From assembly GCF_011765465.1 (NCBI RefSeq), contig NZ_CP050265.1:2571501-2635500 (forward strand): a DNA stretch of 64,000 nt. The letters are read 5' to 3'. This document shows, piece after piece, positions 53,570 through 62,426 of the stretch. A program made the position numbers and the translations under genes. Position 1 is the first letter of the stretch. Each line of letters opens with the position of its first letter. The notes under the pieces were generated by a model. The model had not been told where the DNA came from. It did not search any database and was given only the letters and a program-made list of their open reading frames with translations. The DNA is from Erythrobacter sp. Its GTDB lineage: Bacteria > Pseudomonadota > Alphaproteobacteria > Sphingomonadales > Sphingomonadaceae.

Positions 53570-54706
53570 ATGCTGCTCGGATTGTTCTCGCGGCGCGGCC
53601 CCGTGCGCGTCCAGCCCTTCTTCGGCTACCGCAATTCGCACCATCTCCATCTCAATGCCCGCGCGATCCGGGCGCGCGAACCCGTCTTCGAGACGCGCGG
53701 CTTCTGGCGCGATTTCGCCACCATGCTGGGGGAATACGCCTCGCACGAAGTGCCCGGGCTGGCGGTCGACCTCGAATACGACTGCGCCAATGGCGAGGTG
53801 ATCCGCGGCGAAGGCACGAGCGGGCCGGAAGGCTTCGTGCGCTTCGACCTGCCCATCGCGCCGGCCTGCCCGCCGGCCCCGCGCACGCGCTGGGAACGCG
53901 CGCGGCTGCGCTGGCGCTGCCCCGAAACGGACGAGGCGGGCGAGGCTCCCGCCTTCATCCTCGCGCCCGGAGGCGAAACCCGCATGGGAATCATTTCCGA
54001 TGTCGACGACACCATCCTCGAAACCGGCATAACCGGCAATTTCCGCGCCATCGCGCGCAACTGGAAGCGCGTCTTCGCCCAGATGCCGAGCGAGCGCGTG
54101 CTGGTCCCCGGCGCGACCGGCTTCTTCGCGGCGCTGGGCGGCAATCCGCCGGGCGCACAGAAGGCCGACGAGGCGATCGGCGCCATCGAACCGCAGGCCC
54201 GCGTGCGCCCGGTCTTCTACGTCTCGTCGAGCCCTTGGAACCTGTTTTCCTACCTTGTCGCTTTCAAGCGCGAGCGCGGCCTGCCCCTGGGCCCGGTCAT
54301 GCTGCGCGACTGGGGCTTCAACCGGCGCACGCTGGGAAAAGAGGGGCACGGTTCGCACAAGCTCGAGGCGATACGGCGCATCCTTGCGACCTTCCCGCAA
54401 TTGCGCTTCGCCCTGATCGGCGACGACACGCAGCGCGACCTCCTCGCCTTCGGGAGCATCGCGCGAGAGCATCCGGAACGAATCGCGGCGGTGTTCATCC
54501 GCGCAGTCGCGGGCGCGCCGATGACCGAAGAGGAACGGGCTGCGAGGACCGCGATCGAGGCAGCGGGCGTGCCCTTCTGGACCGGCAGCGACTACCGCGC
54601 GGCGGCGACCTTCCTCGAAGCTGCGGGTCTCGATTTCGAAGGCGGTCTCGAAGACCTAGTGCGCACGGCGAGCGAAGGGCAGCCGCCGGATGAAAGGGCC
54701 AAGTGA
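53570..54706 (+). CDS. App1-like phosphatidate phosphatase family protein (DUF2183)
   Basis: This 378-aa protein has an N-terminal domain (VQPFFGYRNSHHLHLNARAI) and a C-terminal HAD-type catalytic domain with the nucleophile motif SDVDDTILETG (D144, D146), YVSSSPWNLFSYL and FALIGDDTQRDL. This is the layout of yeast App1, which dephosphorylates phosphatidic acid. Bacterial members are uncharacterised. ATG 53570 is chosen; GTG 53558 also fits. It is followed directly by an alpha/beta hydrolase whose upstream GTG would overlap the stop here. Confidence 0.82.
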   Translation: MLLGLFSRRGPVRVQPFFGYRNSHHLHLNARAIRAREPVFETRGFWRDFATMLGEYASHEVPGLAVDLEYDCANGEVIRGEGTSGPEGFVRFDLPIAPACPPAPRTRWERARLRWRCPETDEAGEAPAFILAPGGETRMGIISDVDDTILETGITGNFRAIARNWKRVFAQMPSERVLVPGATGFFAALGGNPPGAQKADEAIGAIEPQARVRPVFYVSSSPWNLFSYLVAFKRERGLPLGPVMLRDWGFNRRTLGKEGHGSHKLEAIRRILATFPQLRFALIGDDTQRDLLAFGSIAREHPERIAAVFIRAVAGAPMTEEERAARTAIEAAGVPFWTGSDYRAAATFLEAAGLDFEGGLEDLVRTASEGQPPDERAK

Positions 54707-54723
54707 AAGGGGACGCTGACGAT

Positions 54724-55659
54724 ATGGGCAAACTGCTTTGGGGCCTCGGGATCGGCCTGGGTGCGCTCGTGCTGGGCGGGGCGGCGCTGCAACTCGCGAT
54801 CATGCGCAACGGCCCGGCGGTGCTCGATGCGGTCGACCGCATCGCGGGCGGCGCGCGCGGGGCGGAGCGCAAGGCGCTCGCCTCGACCGGGGAGGACACG
54901 GCGCAGAAGGTCGTCGTGTGGGGACCGCAGGAGCCCGCCGGGTCCGCGCGAGCGGTGCTCCTGTTCGTCCACGGCGGGAGCTGGAATTCGGGCGATCCGG
55001 AGGATTACGGCTTCATCGGCCGGAGTTTCGTCGCGGAAGACTTCGTCGTCGTGCTGGCGGGTTACAGGCTCGTCCCGGGAGGCGAATATCCCGCCATGAT
55101 CGAGGACACCGCCGCGGCGATCGGCTGGACGCACCGCAATATCGCGCAATATGGCGGCGATCCGGGCCGGATCGTCCTCGCGGGCCATTCCGCCGGGGCC
55201 TACAATGTCGCGATGGCCGCGCTCGAACGCCGGTGGCTCGCGGCGGAAGGCGTGCCGCAGGGCGCGGTCAGGGGCGTGATCGGGCTGGCCGGGCCTTACG
55301 ATTTCTACCCCTTCGACAGCGATTCGTCGAAAGCCGCTTTCGGCGCCGCACCCGACCCGCAGGCGACCCAGCCGGTCGCCCATGTGCGCGGCGACGCCCC
55401 GCCTTTACTGCTCGTCCACGGCAAGGCGGACGACCTCGTGAAGATCCGCAACAGCCGCGAACTCGCCCGGCGGACCGAGGCGGCGGGCGGGCGGGCCGAA
55501 ACCCTCTTTGTGGACGGGGCCAACCACAACGACCCGCTGCTCGCGCTCGCCGCGCCGTGGCGGTCGCGGGGCGCGGTGATGGACGCGGCGGTGCGCTTCG
55601 CCCGCGCGGTCACGGACGAAGAGCCGCTTTCAGTTTCCGTTCAGGCCGAAACCCGCTAG
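54724..55659 (+). CDS. Alpha/beta hydrolase, hormone-sensitive-lipase-like, membrane-anchored
   Basis: This 311-aa protein has an N-terminal membrane helix or signal anchor (LLWGLGIGLGALVLGGAALQL), then the esterase core: the HGGSW oxyanion motif, LAGYRLVPGGEYPAMIED, the nucleophile elbow LAGHSAGAYN, the acid in HGKADDLV and the histidine in DGANHND. HGGSW and GHSAG point to the carboxylesterase/lipase group that includes BD-FAE and arylformamidases. ATG 54724 has AAAGGGGA upstream. The gene follows the App1-like gene closely, so both may modify lipids. Confidence 0.85.
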   Translation: MGKLLWGLGIGLGALVLGGAALQLAIMRNGPAVLDAVDRIAGGARGAERKALASTGEDTAQKVVVWGPQEPAGSARAVLLFVHGGSWNSGDPEDYGFIGRSFVAEDFVVVLAGYRLVPGGEYPAMIEDTAAAIGWTHRNIAQYGGDPGRIVLAGHSAGAYNVAMAALERRWLAAEGVPQGAVRGVIGLAGPYDFYPFDSDSSKAAFGAAPDPQATQPVAHVRGDAPPLLLVHGKADDLVKIRNSRELARRTEAAGGRAETLFVDGANHNDPLLALAAPWRSRGAVMDAAVRFARAVTDEEPLSVSVQAETR

Positions 55660-55671
55660 AACGGGTCCATA

Positions 55672-57060
55672 ATGTCGCGGCCCCTCTCCCTGCCGAACGC
55701 GCAATGGCGCGCCTTCGCCTATGCGCTCGCCTTCCTTGCCAGCATCGCGCTGGCGACGACGCAGGCCGCCGCGCAGTCCGTGCTGCGCGATGCCGAGACC
55801 GAGGCCCTGCTCAACGACATGGCGCGCCCGCTGATCGAGGCGTCCGAACTCGAACCGGAAAACGTCGACATCGTGTTGATCAACGACAGCTCGATCAACG
55901 CCTTCGTCGCGGGCGGGCAGGTGGTCTATGTCCATACCGGCCTGCTCGCCGCCGCCGACACCGCGAACGAGGTGCAGGGCGTGATCGCGCACGAACTCGG
56001 CCACATCACCGCAGGCCACGTGGTCCGCTTCGAGGAACGTGTGCGCGCCGCGCAGGGGATCACGATCCTTTCGCTGCTGCTCGGCGTGGGCGCGGCGCTG
56101 GCCGGGGCGGGCGATGCGGCGATGGGCGCGATGATGGCGGGCCAGCAGGCCGCGATGGGCAGCTTCCTCGCCTTCAACCGCAACCAGGAAGCCGCGACCG
56201 ACCTTGCCGGGGCGCGCTATCTGTCGGGCGCGGGGATCACCGGCAAGGGCATGATCTCCTTCTTCGAGAAGCTGCGCAATTTCGAGATCCGCCGCGGCTA
56301 CAGCCAGTCGGACGAAGCCGCCTATGGCCGCACCCACCCTCTCTCGGGCGACCGTATCCAGACCCTGCGCGGCCTGCTGCAACAGGATCCGGCCTGGGAC
56401 ACGCCGGCAGATGCGGCGCTGCAGGACCGGTTCGAGCGGGTGCAGGCCAAGCTTTACGGCTACCTCGCCGAGCCCGAGCGCACCCTCAACGCCTATCCGC
56501 CGAGCGATACCAGCGTGCCTGCGCGCTATGCCCGGGCCTATGCCTGGCACAAGGAAGCACGGGTCGAAAAGGCGCTCGCCGAAACCGAGGCGCTGCTCGC
56601 GCTCGAACCCGAAAATCCCTATTTCCTCGAGCTCGAAGGGCAGGTCCTGCTCGAATCCGGGCGGCCGGACGAAGCGCTCGCCCCGCTGCGGCGCGCGACG
56701 GATCTGACGCTGAACCAGCCGCTGATCGCCTCGATGTTCGGCCACGCGCTGATCGCGACCGAGGACGAGGCGAATTACGCCGAGGCCGAAAAGGTCCTGC
56801 GCGCCGCGGTGGCGCGCGACCGGTTCAATCCCTTCGCGTGGTATCAGCTGGGCATGGTCTATGCCGCGCGCGGCGACATGGCGCGCGCGCGGCTTGCCAG
56901 CGCCGAACAACAGGTCATGGCGCGCCGCTATCCCGAAGCCCTGCGCAGCGCGCAGGCCGCCGAGGCGGCGCTCCCGCGCGGGACGCCCGACTGGATCCGC
57001 GCGCAGGACATCGCATTGCAGGCCCGCAGCGAACTGGAACGCCTGCGCGATTCCCGCTAG
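55672..57060 (+). CDS. M48 family metalloprotease with TPR-like C-terminus (BepA type)
   Basis: This 462-aa periplasmic zinc protease has a signal peptide (ALAFLASIALATTQAAAQ), HELGH at residues 107-111 with the third ligand in NRNQEAATDLAG, and a long helical repeat region in the second half (FLELEGQVLLESGRPDEALAP, AEKVLRAAVARDRFNPFAW), as in BepA. BepA degrades or assists the assembly of stalled outer-membrane proteins such as LptD. It is 12 bp after the hydrolase gene. It is followed by a DsbA-like gene and a second M48-like protease gene, making an envelope quality-control cluster. Confidence 0.9.
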   Translation: MSRPLSLPNAQWRAFAYALAFLASIALATTQAAAQSVLRDAETEALLNDMARPLIEASELEPENVDIVLINDSSINAFVAGGQVVYVHTGLLAAADTANEVQGVIAHELGHITAGHVVRFEERVRAAQGITILSLLLGVGAALAGAGDAAMGAMMAGQQAAMGSFLAFNRNQEAATDLAGARYLSGAGITGKGMISFFEKLRNFEIRRGYSQSDEAAYGRTHPLSGDRIQTLRGLLQQDPAWDTPADAALQDRFERVQAKLYGYLAEPERTLNAYPPSDTSVPARYARAYAWHKEARVEKALAETEALLALEPENPYFLELEGQVLLESGRPDEALAPLRRATDLTLNQPLIASMFGHALIATEDEANYAEAEKVLRAAVARDRFNPFAWYQLGMVYAARGDMARARLASAEQQVMARRYPEALRSAQAAEAALPRGTPDWIRAQDIALQARSELERLRDSR

Positions 57061-57096
57061 GCGGCCCCAACATCCACCCGAGTTTCCCGGAAAATC

Positions 57097-57810
57097 ATGC
57101 CAGCAAGCATCCGCAACCCGCTTCTCACCGCGCTGCTCGCGCTCGTCTTCGGCTTTCTCGGCGCGGCGATCTGGTCCTATGCCGGGCTTGCCGACAACCG
57201 CACCCGCGCCTTCCTGCTCGACAATCCCGATATGCTACCGGCCATGGCCGAAGCCTACCAGGCGCAGCAGTCGCGCGAACGGCTCGCCCAGCTCGGCGAC
57301 GAGGTCTACGACCCCTTCCCCGGCGCGGTGCTCGGCAATCCGGACGGATCGAAGGTGCTGGTCGAATTCTCCGACTATAACTGCGGCTATTGCGAAGCCA
57401 GCCTCAAGGATGTCGCCCGCCTGATCGAGGAAGACCCGCAGGTGAAAGTGGTCCTGCGCGAACTGCCGCAGTTCGAAGGCTCCGAAGCCGCCGCGCGCAT
57501 GGCGCTCGCCGCCGCGTTGCAGGGCAAATACGCCGAATTCCATGATGCGATGTTCGCCCGCGGCCCGGCCGGCCCCGACACCGCCGAGGCGGTCGCGCGC
57601 GACATCGGGCTCGACATGGAGCGGGCGCGCGCTGACATGGAATCGGACGCCGTCTCGGTCGAGATCGCGCGCAATTTCAGCCTCGCCCGCGCGCTCGGCT
57701 TCAACGGGACTCCCGCATGGGTGACGGGCGATGCGACGATCAGCGGCGCGGTCGGATACGAGCGGCTGAGCGAGGCGCTCGACGAAGCCGGGGCGAACGC
57801 GGAAGGCTGA
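57097..57810 (+). CDS. DsbA family thiol:disulfide oxidoreductase
   Basis: This 237-aa protein has an N-terminal transmembrane or signal segment (LLTALLALVFGFLGAAIWSYAG) and a thioredoxin domain with helical insert. The active site is FSDYNCGYCEASLKD (C96-G-Y-C99), and the cis-proline is in FNGTPAWVTGD. CGYC with such a leader is typical of alphaproteobacterial DsbA/ScsC-like proteins that act on secreted cysteines. It sits between two M48 protease genes in the same direction (36-bp and 5-bp gaps). Confidence 0.9.
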   Translation: MPASIRNPLLTALLALVFGFLGAAIWSYAGLADNRTRAFLLDNPDMLPAMAEAYQAQQSRERLAQLGDEVYDPFPGAVLGNPDGSKVLVEFSDYNCGYCEASLKDVARLIEEDPQVKVVLRELPQFEGSEAAARMALAAALQGKYAEFHDAMFARGPAGPDTAEAVARDIGLDMERARADMESDAVSVEIARNFSLARALGFNGTPAWVTGDATISGAVGYERLSEALDEAGANAEG

Positions 57811-57815
57811 GCGCG

Positions 57816-58814
57816 ATGCGCCGGGTCGTTCTTGCCGCGCTGCTGGTGAGCCTCGCCGCGCCGCTTGCGGCGGCTCCCGACCTCGAGGACATCGATCTCG
57901 ACGCCGAGCGCGCCGCGATCGGTCGGTTCCAGGACGCCGACCAGCGGCTGCAGGACGTGGGCTGGAAAATCATCCGCGGCAATGCGGAATTCTGCACGCG
58001 CGTTATCCCGTCGATCGGCCTGCAATTGCAGGATCTTGCCAGCTACGGCGCGCCCGAGATCGCGCGCGCCGCGCTCGGCCTGTCGGGCGATTTCGCGGTC
58101 GAGACCGCGGCGCGCGGCTCGCCCGCGGCGCTGTCGGGCGAATTTACCCGCAACCGTGAGATCGTGCGGCTCGAACGGCTCGATCCCAACGAATGGGACG
58201 CGGGCGAGCGGATGGACTGGCAGCGGCTCAAGCGCGCCCACGACCATGTCGATGCCATGCTCGCCGAACACGGCGGGATCACCATCGGCTTCGCCGACGG
58301 GGGCGAGGCGCGGGTGGTCCCGGTCGATACCTGCGCCAGCCGGTTCGAACTGATGGGCGACGGACGCAAGGCGGTCGCCGACGGGGAGCGGGTGGTGATC
58401 GGGATCGAGTTTCCCGCCTTCTCCTATCCCGAAGAGGTCTTCGCCGGCGTCGTCGCGCACGAACTGGCGCATAATTTCCTGCGGCATTCCGAATGGCTCG
58501 ACCGCAACCGGCGCAAGCGCCGCAACGTGCGCAAGACCGAGCGCGAAGCCGACCGGCTGATGCCCTGGCTGCTCGCCAATGCGGGATATGAACCCGAAGC
58601 CGCGATCCGCTTCATGGAGACCTGGGGCCGCAAGCATGATGGCGGCCTGTTCCGAGCCCGCACGCATGACGGCTGGGACGAGCGCGTGGAGTTCATCGCG
58701 GCGGAAATCCCGCTCATCCGCGAGCTGATGGCGCGCGAGGGCAAGGCCGACTGGCGGACGCATTTCCGGCGCGGGATCGACCCCGACAAGGGGCTGAAGA
58801 AGGCCCGCCGCTAG
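57816..58814 (+). CDS. M48-like periplasmic metalloprotease, second of the cluster
   Basis: This 332-aa protein has a signal peptide (VVLAALLVSLAAPLAAA), the zinc motif VVAHELAHNFLRH (HELAH, residues 215-219) and a third ligand in KTEREADRLMPWL. The N-terminal 190 residues form a PDZ-like or novel domain (IPSIGLQLQDLASYG, ITIGFADGGEARVVP). It has no TPR repeats, unlike the other M48 gene 2 kb upstream. Its ATG lies 5 bp after the DsbA-like stop, so it is co-transcribed. Its substrate is unknown. Confidence 0.82.
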   Translation: MRRVVLAALLVSLAAPLAAAPDLEDIDLDAERAAIGRFQDADQRLQDVGWKIIRGNAEFCTRVIPSIGLQLQDLASYGAPEIARAALGLSGDFAVETAARGSPAALSGEFTRNREIVRLERLDPNEWDAGERMDWQRLKRAHDHVDAMLAEHGGITIGFADGGEARVVPVDTCASRFELMGDGRKAVADGERVVIGIEFPAFSYPEEVFAGVVAHELAHNFLRHSEWLDRNRRKRRNVRKTEREADRLMPWLLANAGYEPEAAIRFMETWGRKHDGGLFRARTHDGWDERVEFIAAEIPLIRELMAREGKADWRTHFRRGIDPDKGLKKARR

Positions 58815-58917
58815 CGCGCCAACGCCCCGCCGGGTGCGCCGAACGGTTCGCCGCGCGCGCCCGCATTCCGGGAAAACCGCTGCCAAGCGCACCGAAATGG
58901 GCTACATGAGGCGGGCA

Positions 58918-60213
58918 ATGTCCGTTCTCGCGATCCAGCCAGCGCCGTTCTTCGCCAGCAAGAACCGCGCCTTCTGGAACCTCCAGCTGGCCGGCTGGGG
59001 CGGCGCGTTCCTGCTGCGCGCGGTGATCGCCTTCGCCAACGACCAGCCCTTCGACCTGCTCGCGCTGATCCTCGTCACCACGATCACCGGCTTTTCGATC
59101 AGCTGCATTTTGTCGGTGATCTACCGCCAGCTGATAAACCGCCAGCCGATCGTCACCTGGGGCGTGACCGCGCTGGTGCTGGGGGTGGCGGTGATCATCC
59201 ACACCTCGATCGATGCCTGGGTGCAGGGGATCTATTACGGCGCCTCGCGCGAGACGAGTTTCGCCCAGCGTTTCATCGGCCTTTCCTACATCCCGCTCAC
59301 CCTATTGGGCGGGTGGAGCGCGCTCTATTACGCCATCAACTACTTCCTCACGGTCGAACAGCAGGCCGACCGGCTCGAACGGCTCGAGGCACAGACCACC
59401 GCGGCGCAGCTCGCCATGCTGCGTTACCAATTGAACCCGCATTTCCTGTTCAACACGCTCAATTCGATCAGCACGCTGGTGCTGTTGAAGCAGACCGAGC
59501 CCGCCAACGCGATGCTCACCCGCCTGTCGAGCTTCCTGCGCCACACGCTCATCATGGAACCGGGCAGCCAGGTCACGCTCGCGCAGGAAGTCGAGACGCT
59601 GAACCTCTATCTCGACATCGAGCGGATGCGGTTCGAGGAACGGCTGCGGACCCATTTCGATATCGAGGACGCGGCGCTCGATGCCATCCTGCCTTCGATG
59701 CTGCTCCAGCCGCTGGTCGAGAACGCGGTCAAATACGCCGTCAGCCCGCAGGAGGAAGGCGCGCGCATCTCGCTGACCGCCAAGGTGATCGGCGACAGGC
59801 TGCGCATGACGATCGAGGACACGGGACCGGGGATGGACGTGCCGGTCCAGCAGGACCTGCTCGATTACGCCGCCCGGGCCGAGAGCCTGCGCCGCGAGGA
59901 TGCTCCCGGCAGCGGAAAGCCGGTTTCGACCGGGGTGGGCCTTGCCAATATCCGCAACCGGCTGGTCCAGGCCTATGGCGCGAACCATATCTTCGACACG
60001 CGTTCGGAACCGGGCGGCGGCTTTACCGTCGTCATAGAGATACCCTTCACCCCGCAGGCCGATGCTTCGCCTGCGCAATCCCGCGCCGCCGCCCGTACGG
60101 CCACCGGCGACGCCGACAGCGACACGTCCCCCGCGCCCGATACCTCCCGCACCGGAGCGGCGGACAATGTCATCGATTTGAACCCCCCTAAAACGATCGG
60201 ATCTTCCGCATGA
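58918..60213 (+). CDS. Sensor histidine kinase, LytS/AlgZ type
   Basis: This 431-aa kinase has four N-terminal transmembrane helices (GWGGAFLLRAVIAFAND, LLALILVTTITGFSISCILSVI, ALVLGVAVIIHTSIDAW, SYIPLTLLGGWSALYYAINYF). The His_kinase domain has the phosphoacceptor LNPHFLFNTLNSIS (H175) and the ATPase motifs NAVKYA and DTGPGMDV, then GVGLANIRNRL. The last 80 residues are a Ser/Ala-rich hydrophilic tail. I chose ATG 58918 for the GAGG before it; ATG 58906 and 58897 are alternatives. It overlaps the response regulator by ATGA. The signal is unknown. Confidence 0.93.
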   Translation: MSVLAIQPAPFFASKNRAFWNLQLAGWGGAFLLRAVIAFANDQPFDLLALILVTTITGFSISCILSVIYRQLINRQPIVTWGVTALVLGVAVIIHTSIDAWVQGIYYGASRETSFAQRFIGLSYIPLTLLGGWSALYYAINYFLTVEQQADRLERLEAQTTAAQLAMLRYQLNPHFLFNTLNSISTLVLLKQTEPANAMLTRLSSFLRHTLIMEPGSQVTLAQEVETLNLYLDIERMRFEERLRTHFDIEDAALDAILPSMLLQPLVENAVKYAVSPQEEGARISLTAKVIGDRLRMTIEDTGPGMDVPVQQDLLDYAARAESLRREDAPGSGKPVSTGVGLANIRNRLVQAYGANHIFDTRSEPGGGFTVVIEIPFTPQADASPAQSRAAARTATGDADSDTSPAPDTSRTGAADNVIDLNPPKTIGSSA

Positions 60214-61007
60214 CAATCAGAACAATCCTCGTCGACGACGAGAAACTCGCGATCCAGGGCCTCCAGGTCCGCCTCCAGGCGTTCGACGACGTCGAGGTGA
60301 TCGACACCTGCTCGAACGGGCGCGAGGCGATCCGCAAGATCAAGACCGAAAAGCCCGACCTCGTCTTTCTCGACATCCAGATGCCCGGTTTCGACGGGTT
60401 TTCCGTGGTCAAGGGCGTGATGGAGATCGAACCCCCGCTGTTCGTCTTCGTCACAGCCTATGAGGAACACGCGATCCGCGCCTTCGAGGCGAATGCGGTC
60501 AATTACCTGATGAAGCCGGTCGACGAGGTCCGCCTTGCCGACACGATCGAGCGCGTGCGCGAACGCCTCGCGCAGAAGAAGTCGAGCGAGGATGCCGAAC
60601 AATTGCTCGACGTGCTGGCCGAAGTCGCCCCCGACCGTGCTGCGGAATTCACCGATGCCGACGGCAGCGCGGCGGATCGCTTCGAAAAGCTCATCAACGT
60701 CAAGGACCGCGGCCAGATCTTCCGCGTCGAAGTCGATTCGATCGAGCACATCGAAGCTGCCGGCGATTATATGTGCATCTACACCGGCGACAATTCGCTG
60801 ATCCTGCGCGAGACGATGAAGGATCTCGAGCGCCGCCTCGACCCGCGCAAGTTCCAGCGGGTGCACCGCTCCACCATCGTCAATCTCGACCAGGTCCGGC
60901 AGGTCAAGCCGCACACCAACGGCGAATGTTTCCTCGTGCTCGATTCGGGCGCGGAGGTGAAGGTGTCGCGCAGCTACCGCGACGTGGTGGCGCGCTTCGT
61001 GCATTGA
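60210..61007 (+). CDS. LytTR-type response regulator
   Basis: This 265-aa regulator has a receiver domain with phospho-acceptor D55 (PDLVFLDIQMPGFDG) and conserved TAYEEHAIRAFEANAVNYLMKPV. An acidic linker follows, then a LytTR DNA-binding domain (VEVDSIEHIEAAGDYMCIYT, FQRVHRSTIVNLDQV, CFLVLDSGAEVKVSRSYRD). It pairs with the overlapping LytS-type kinase. LytTR regulators bind short direct repeats upstream of their targets; none could be assigned here. A cluster of hairpins follows the gene. Confidence 0.95.
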   Translation: MTIRTILVDDEKLAIQGLQVRLQAFDDVEVIDTCSNGREAIRKIKTEKPDLVFLDIQMPGFDGFSVVKGVMEIEPPLFVFVTAYEEHAIRAFEANAVNYLMKPVDEVRLADTIERVRERLAQKKSSEDAEQLLDVLAEVAPDRAAEFTDADGSAADRFEKLINVKDRGQIFRVEVDSIEHIEAAGDYMCIYTGDNSLILRETMKDLERRLDPRKFQRVHRSTIVNLDQVRQVKPHTNGECFLVLDSGAEVKVSRSYRDVVARFVH

Positions 61008-61014
61008 TTTGTTG

Positions 61015-61108
61015 CGAAGGCGCATCCGCGCCTTCGTCCTCGCTAGACGCGCAGCAGAGCTGCGCCCGCTGCGGGCGGCCGGTCGGCCTTGCGGACCCTG
61101 CGGGTCCG
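61015..61108. repeat. Array of consecutive short hairpins between the LytTR gene and nadC
   Basis: Stems in order are CGAAGGCGC/GCGCCTTCG (61015-61036, 9 bp, 4-base loop), GCGCAGC/GCTGCGC (61049-61065), GCCCG/CGGGC (61064-61076, sharing bases with the former), GGCC/GGCC (61077-61088) and CGGACCC/GGGTCCG (61092-61108), the last followed by TTTATTG. The hairpins lie end to end across 94 bp. Only the last, with its T-rich tail, looks like an intrinsic terminator; the others may be processing or protein-binding sites. Confidence 0.75.
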
Positions 61109-61123
61109 TTTATTGGGGTGGGC

Positions 61124-61990
61124 ATGACCTTTTCGTTGCTCGGTTTCGACCTTGATCGCTTCGTCCGCGAAACGCTTGCCGAAGACCTCGGCGAGGGGCT
61201 TCCCGGCGGCGGGCGCGATGTCACTTCGGACAGCGTGATCCCCGCCGAAGCTCGCTTTTCGGGCGTGATGGACAGCCGCGATGCGATCGTCGTCGCCGGA
61301 CTTCCGCTGGCCGAAGCCTTCTTCCGCGCGCTCGATCCGGACTGCACCATCGAGATGCTCGTCGCCGACGGCGAGGCTGTGGAGGCCGGGACCGAGCTCA
61401 TGCGCCTCTCGGGCAAGGCCCGCGCGCTGCTCACCGCCGAGCGCAGCGCTCTCAACACGGTCCAGCACCTCTCCGGCATCGCCACCATGACCCGCGCCTA
61501 TGTCGAAGCCATGCGGAAAGGCAGCGCGACCTGCACCCTGCTCGACACGCGCAAGACACTGCCCGGTCTGCGCGCGCTCGAGAAATACGCGACCCGGATG
61601 GGCGGCGCACGCAACCACCGCATGGGCCTGTGGGATGCGGCCATGATCAAGGACAACCACGTCGCGGTCGCGGGCAGCGTGGGCGAAGCGGTGCGCCGGG
61701 CGGCCGAGGCGGGGGTGAAACCGATCATCTGCGAGGTCGACCGGATCGACCAGGTCGAACCGGCGCTTGCCGCGGGCGCGCATCACATCCTGCTCGACAA
61801 CATGGAGCCCGAGATCCTGCGCGAAGCCGTCGCGCTGATCGCGGGCCGGGCGGCCACCGAGGCGAGCGGCGGGATCGACCTTTCGACCATCGCGGCCAAG
61901 GCGGCGAGCGGGGTCGATTACGTCTCGGTCGGGCGGCTCACCCAGAGCGCGCCCGCCGCCGACATCGGCCTCGATTTCCAGCCGGAATAA
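61124..61990 (+). CDS. nadC: Nicotinate-nucleotide pyrophosphorylase (carboxylating)
   Basis: NadC converts quinolinate and PRPP to nicotinate mononucleotide in de novo NAD synthesis. The 288-aa protein has the quinolinate-binding LLDTRKTLPGLRALEKYA, GGARNHRMGLWDAAMIKDNH and IICEVDRIDQVEPAL segments, and the phosphate-binding end GGIDLSTIAAKAASGVDYVSVG. It is full length. nadA and nadB are not in the window. The start is ATG 61124, 16 bp after the last hairpin of the upstream array. Confidence 0.96.
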   Translation: MTFSLLGFDLDRFVRETLAEDLGEGLPGGGRDVTSDSVIPAEARFSGVMDSRDAIVVAGLPLAEAFFRALDPDCTIEMLVADGEAVEAGTELMRLSGKARALLTAERSALNTVQHLSGIATMTRAYVEAMRKGSATCTLLDTRKTLPGLRALEKYATRMGGARNHRMGLWDAAMIKDNHVAVAGSVGEAVRRAAEAGVKPIICEVDRIDQVEPALAAGAHHILLDNMEPEILREAVALIAGRAATEASGGIDLSTIAAKAASGVDYVSVGRLTQSAPAADIGLDFQPE

Positions 61991-61994
61991 GGCC

Positions 61995-62426
61995 GTGCGC
62001 AGAGCCCCGAGCCCCCGCCCGCTCGCGGTCCATGCCTTCGCCGCGATCCTGCTCGGGCTCGCTGCCTGGAACCTCGCCACCGCCTTGTGGGACCTGCCCG
62101 CACAGGAAGAGATCCTGCGCTCGCTGGGCCTCGGCTTCGAATGGAACCGCGACTGGACCATTGTCGCAAGCTCGGCATGGTTCACGGTCGAGCTGATCCC
62201 GATTGCCGCCGTGTGGCTCGTCGCAAGCCGTTTCGCGCGCGGGTTCATCACGGCGATGGCGGCGATCAAGGTCGTGCTGATCCTCTCCAACCTGCCGATG
62301 CTCTATGCCCTGCCGGGCGTGCTCGTCGGACAGTCGATTTCGCTGGTGGCGGTGGCGCTGCTCTACACGCGCGAGGCGAATGCATGGTTCGCAAAGGAGC
62401 GGGATGATCCGGCGGTGTTCGACTAG
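61995..62426 (+). CDS. Hypothetical membrane protein, 143 aa, GTG start
   Basis: I do not recognise this protein. It has four hydrophobic helices (LAVHAFAAILLGLAAWNLATAL, VASSAWFTVELIPIAAVWLVA, GFITAMAAIKVVLILSNLPML, GVLVGQSISLVAVALLYT) and short charged ends. It begins with GTG 5 bp after the nadC stop. Its end overlaps the start of the RNase T2 gene by 23 bp, in another frame, so all three genes are probably one transcript. It has the size and look of small membrane proteins of the DoxX-like kind, but no motif confirms that. Confidence 0.65.
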   Translation: MRRAPSPRPLAVHAFAAILLGLAAWNLATALWDLPAQEEILRSLGLGFEWNRDWTIVASSAWFTVELIPIAAVWLVASRFARGFITAMAAIKVVLILSNLPMLYALPGVLVGQSISLVAVALLYTREANAWFAKERDDPAVFD

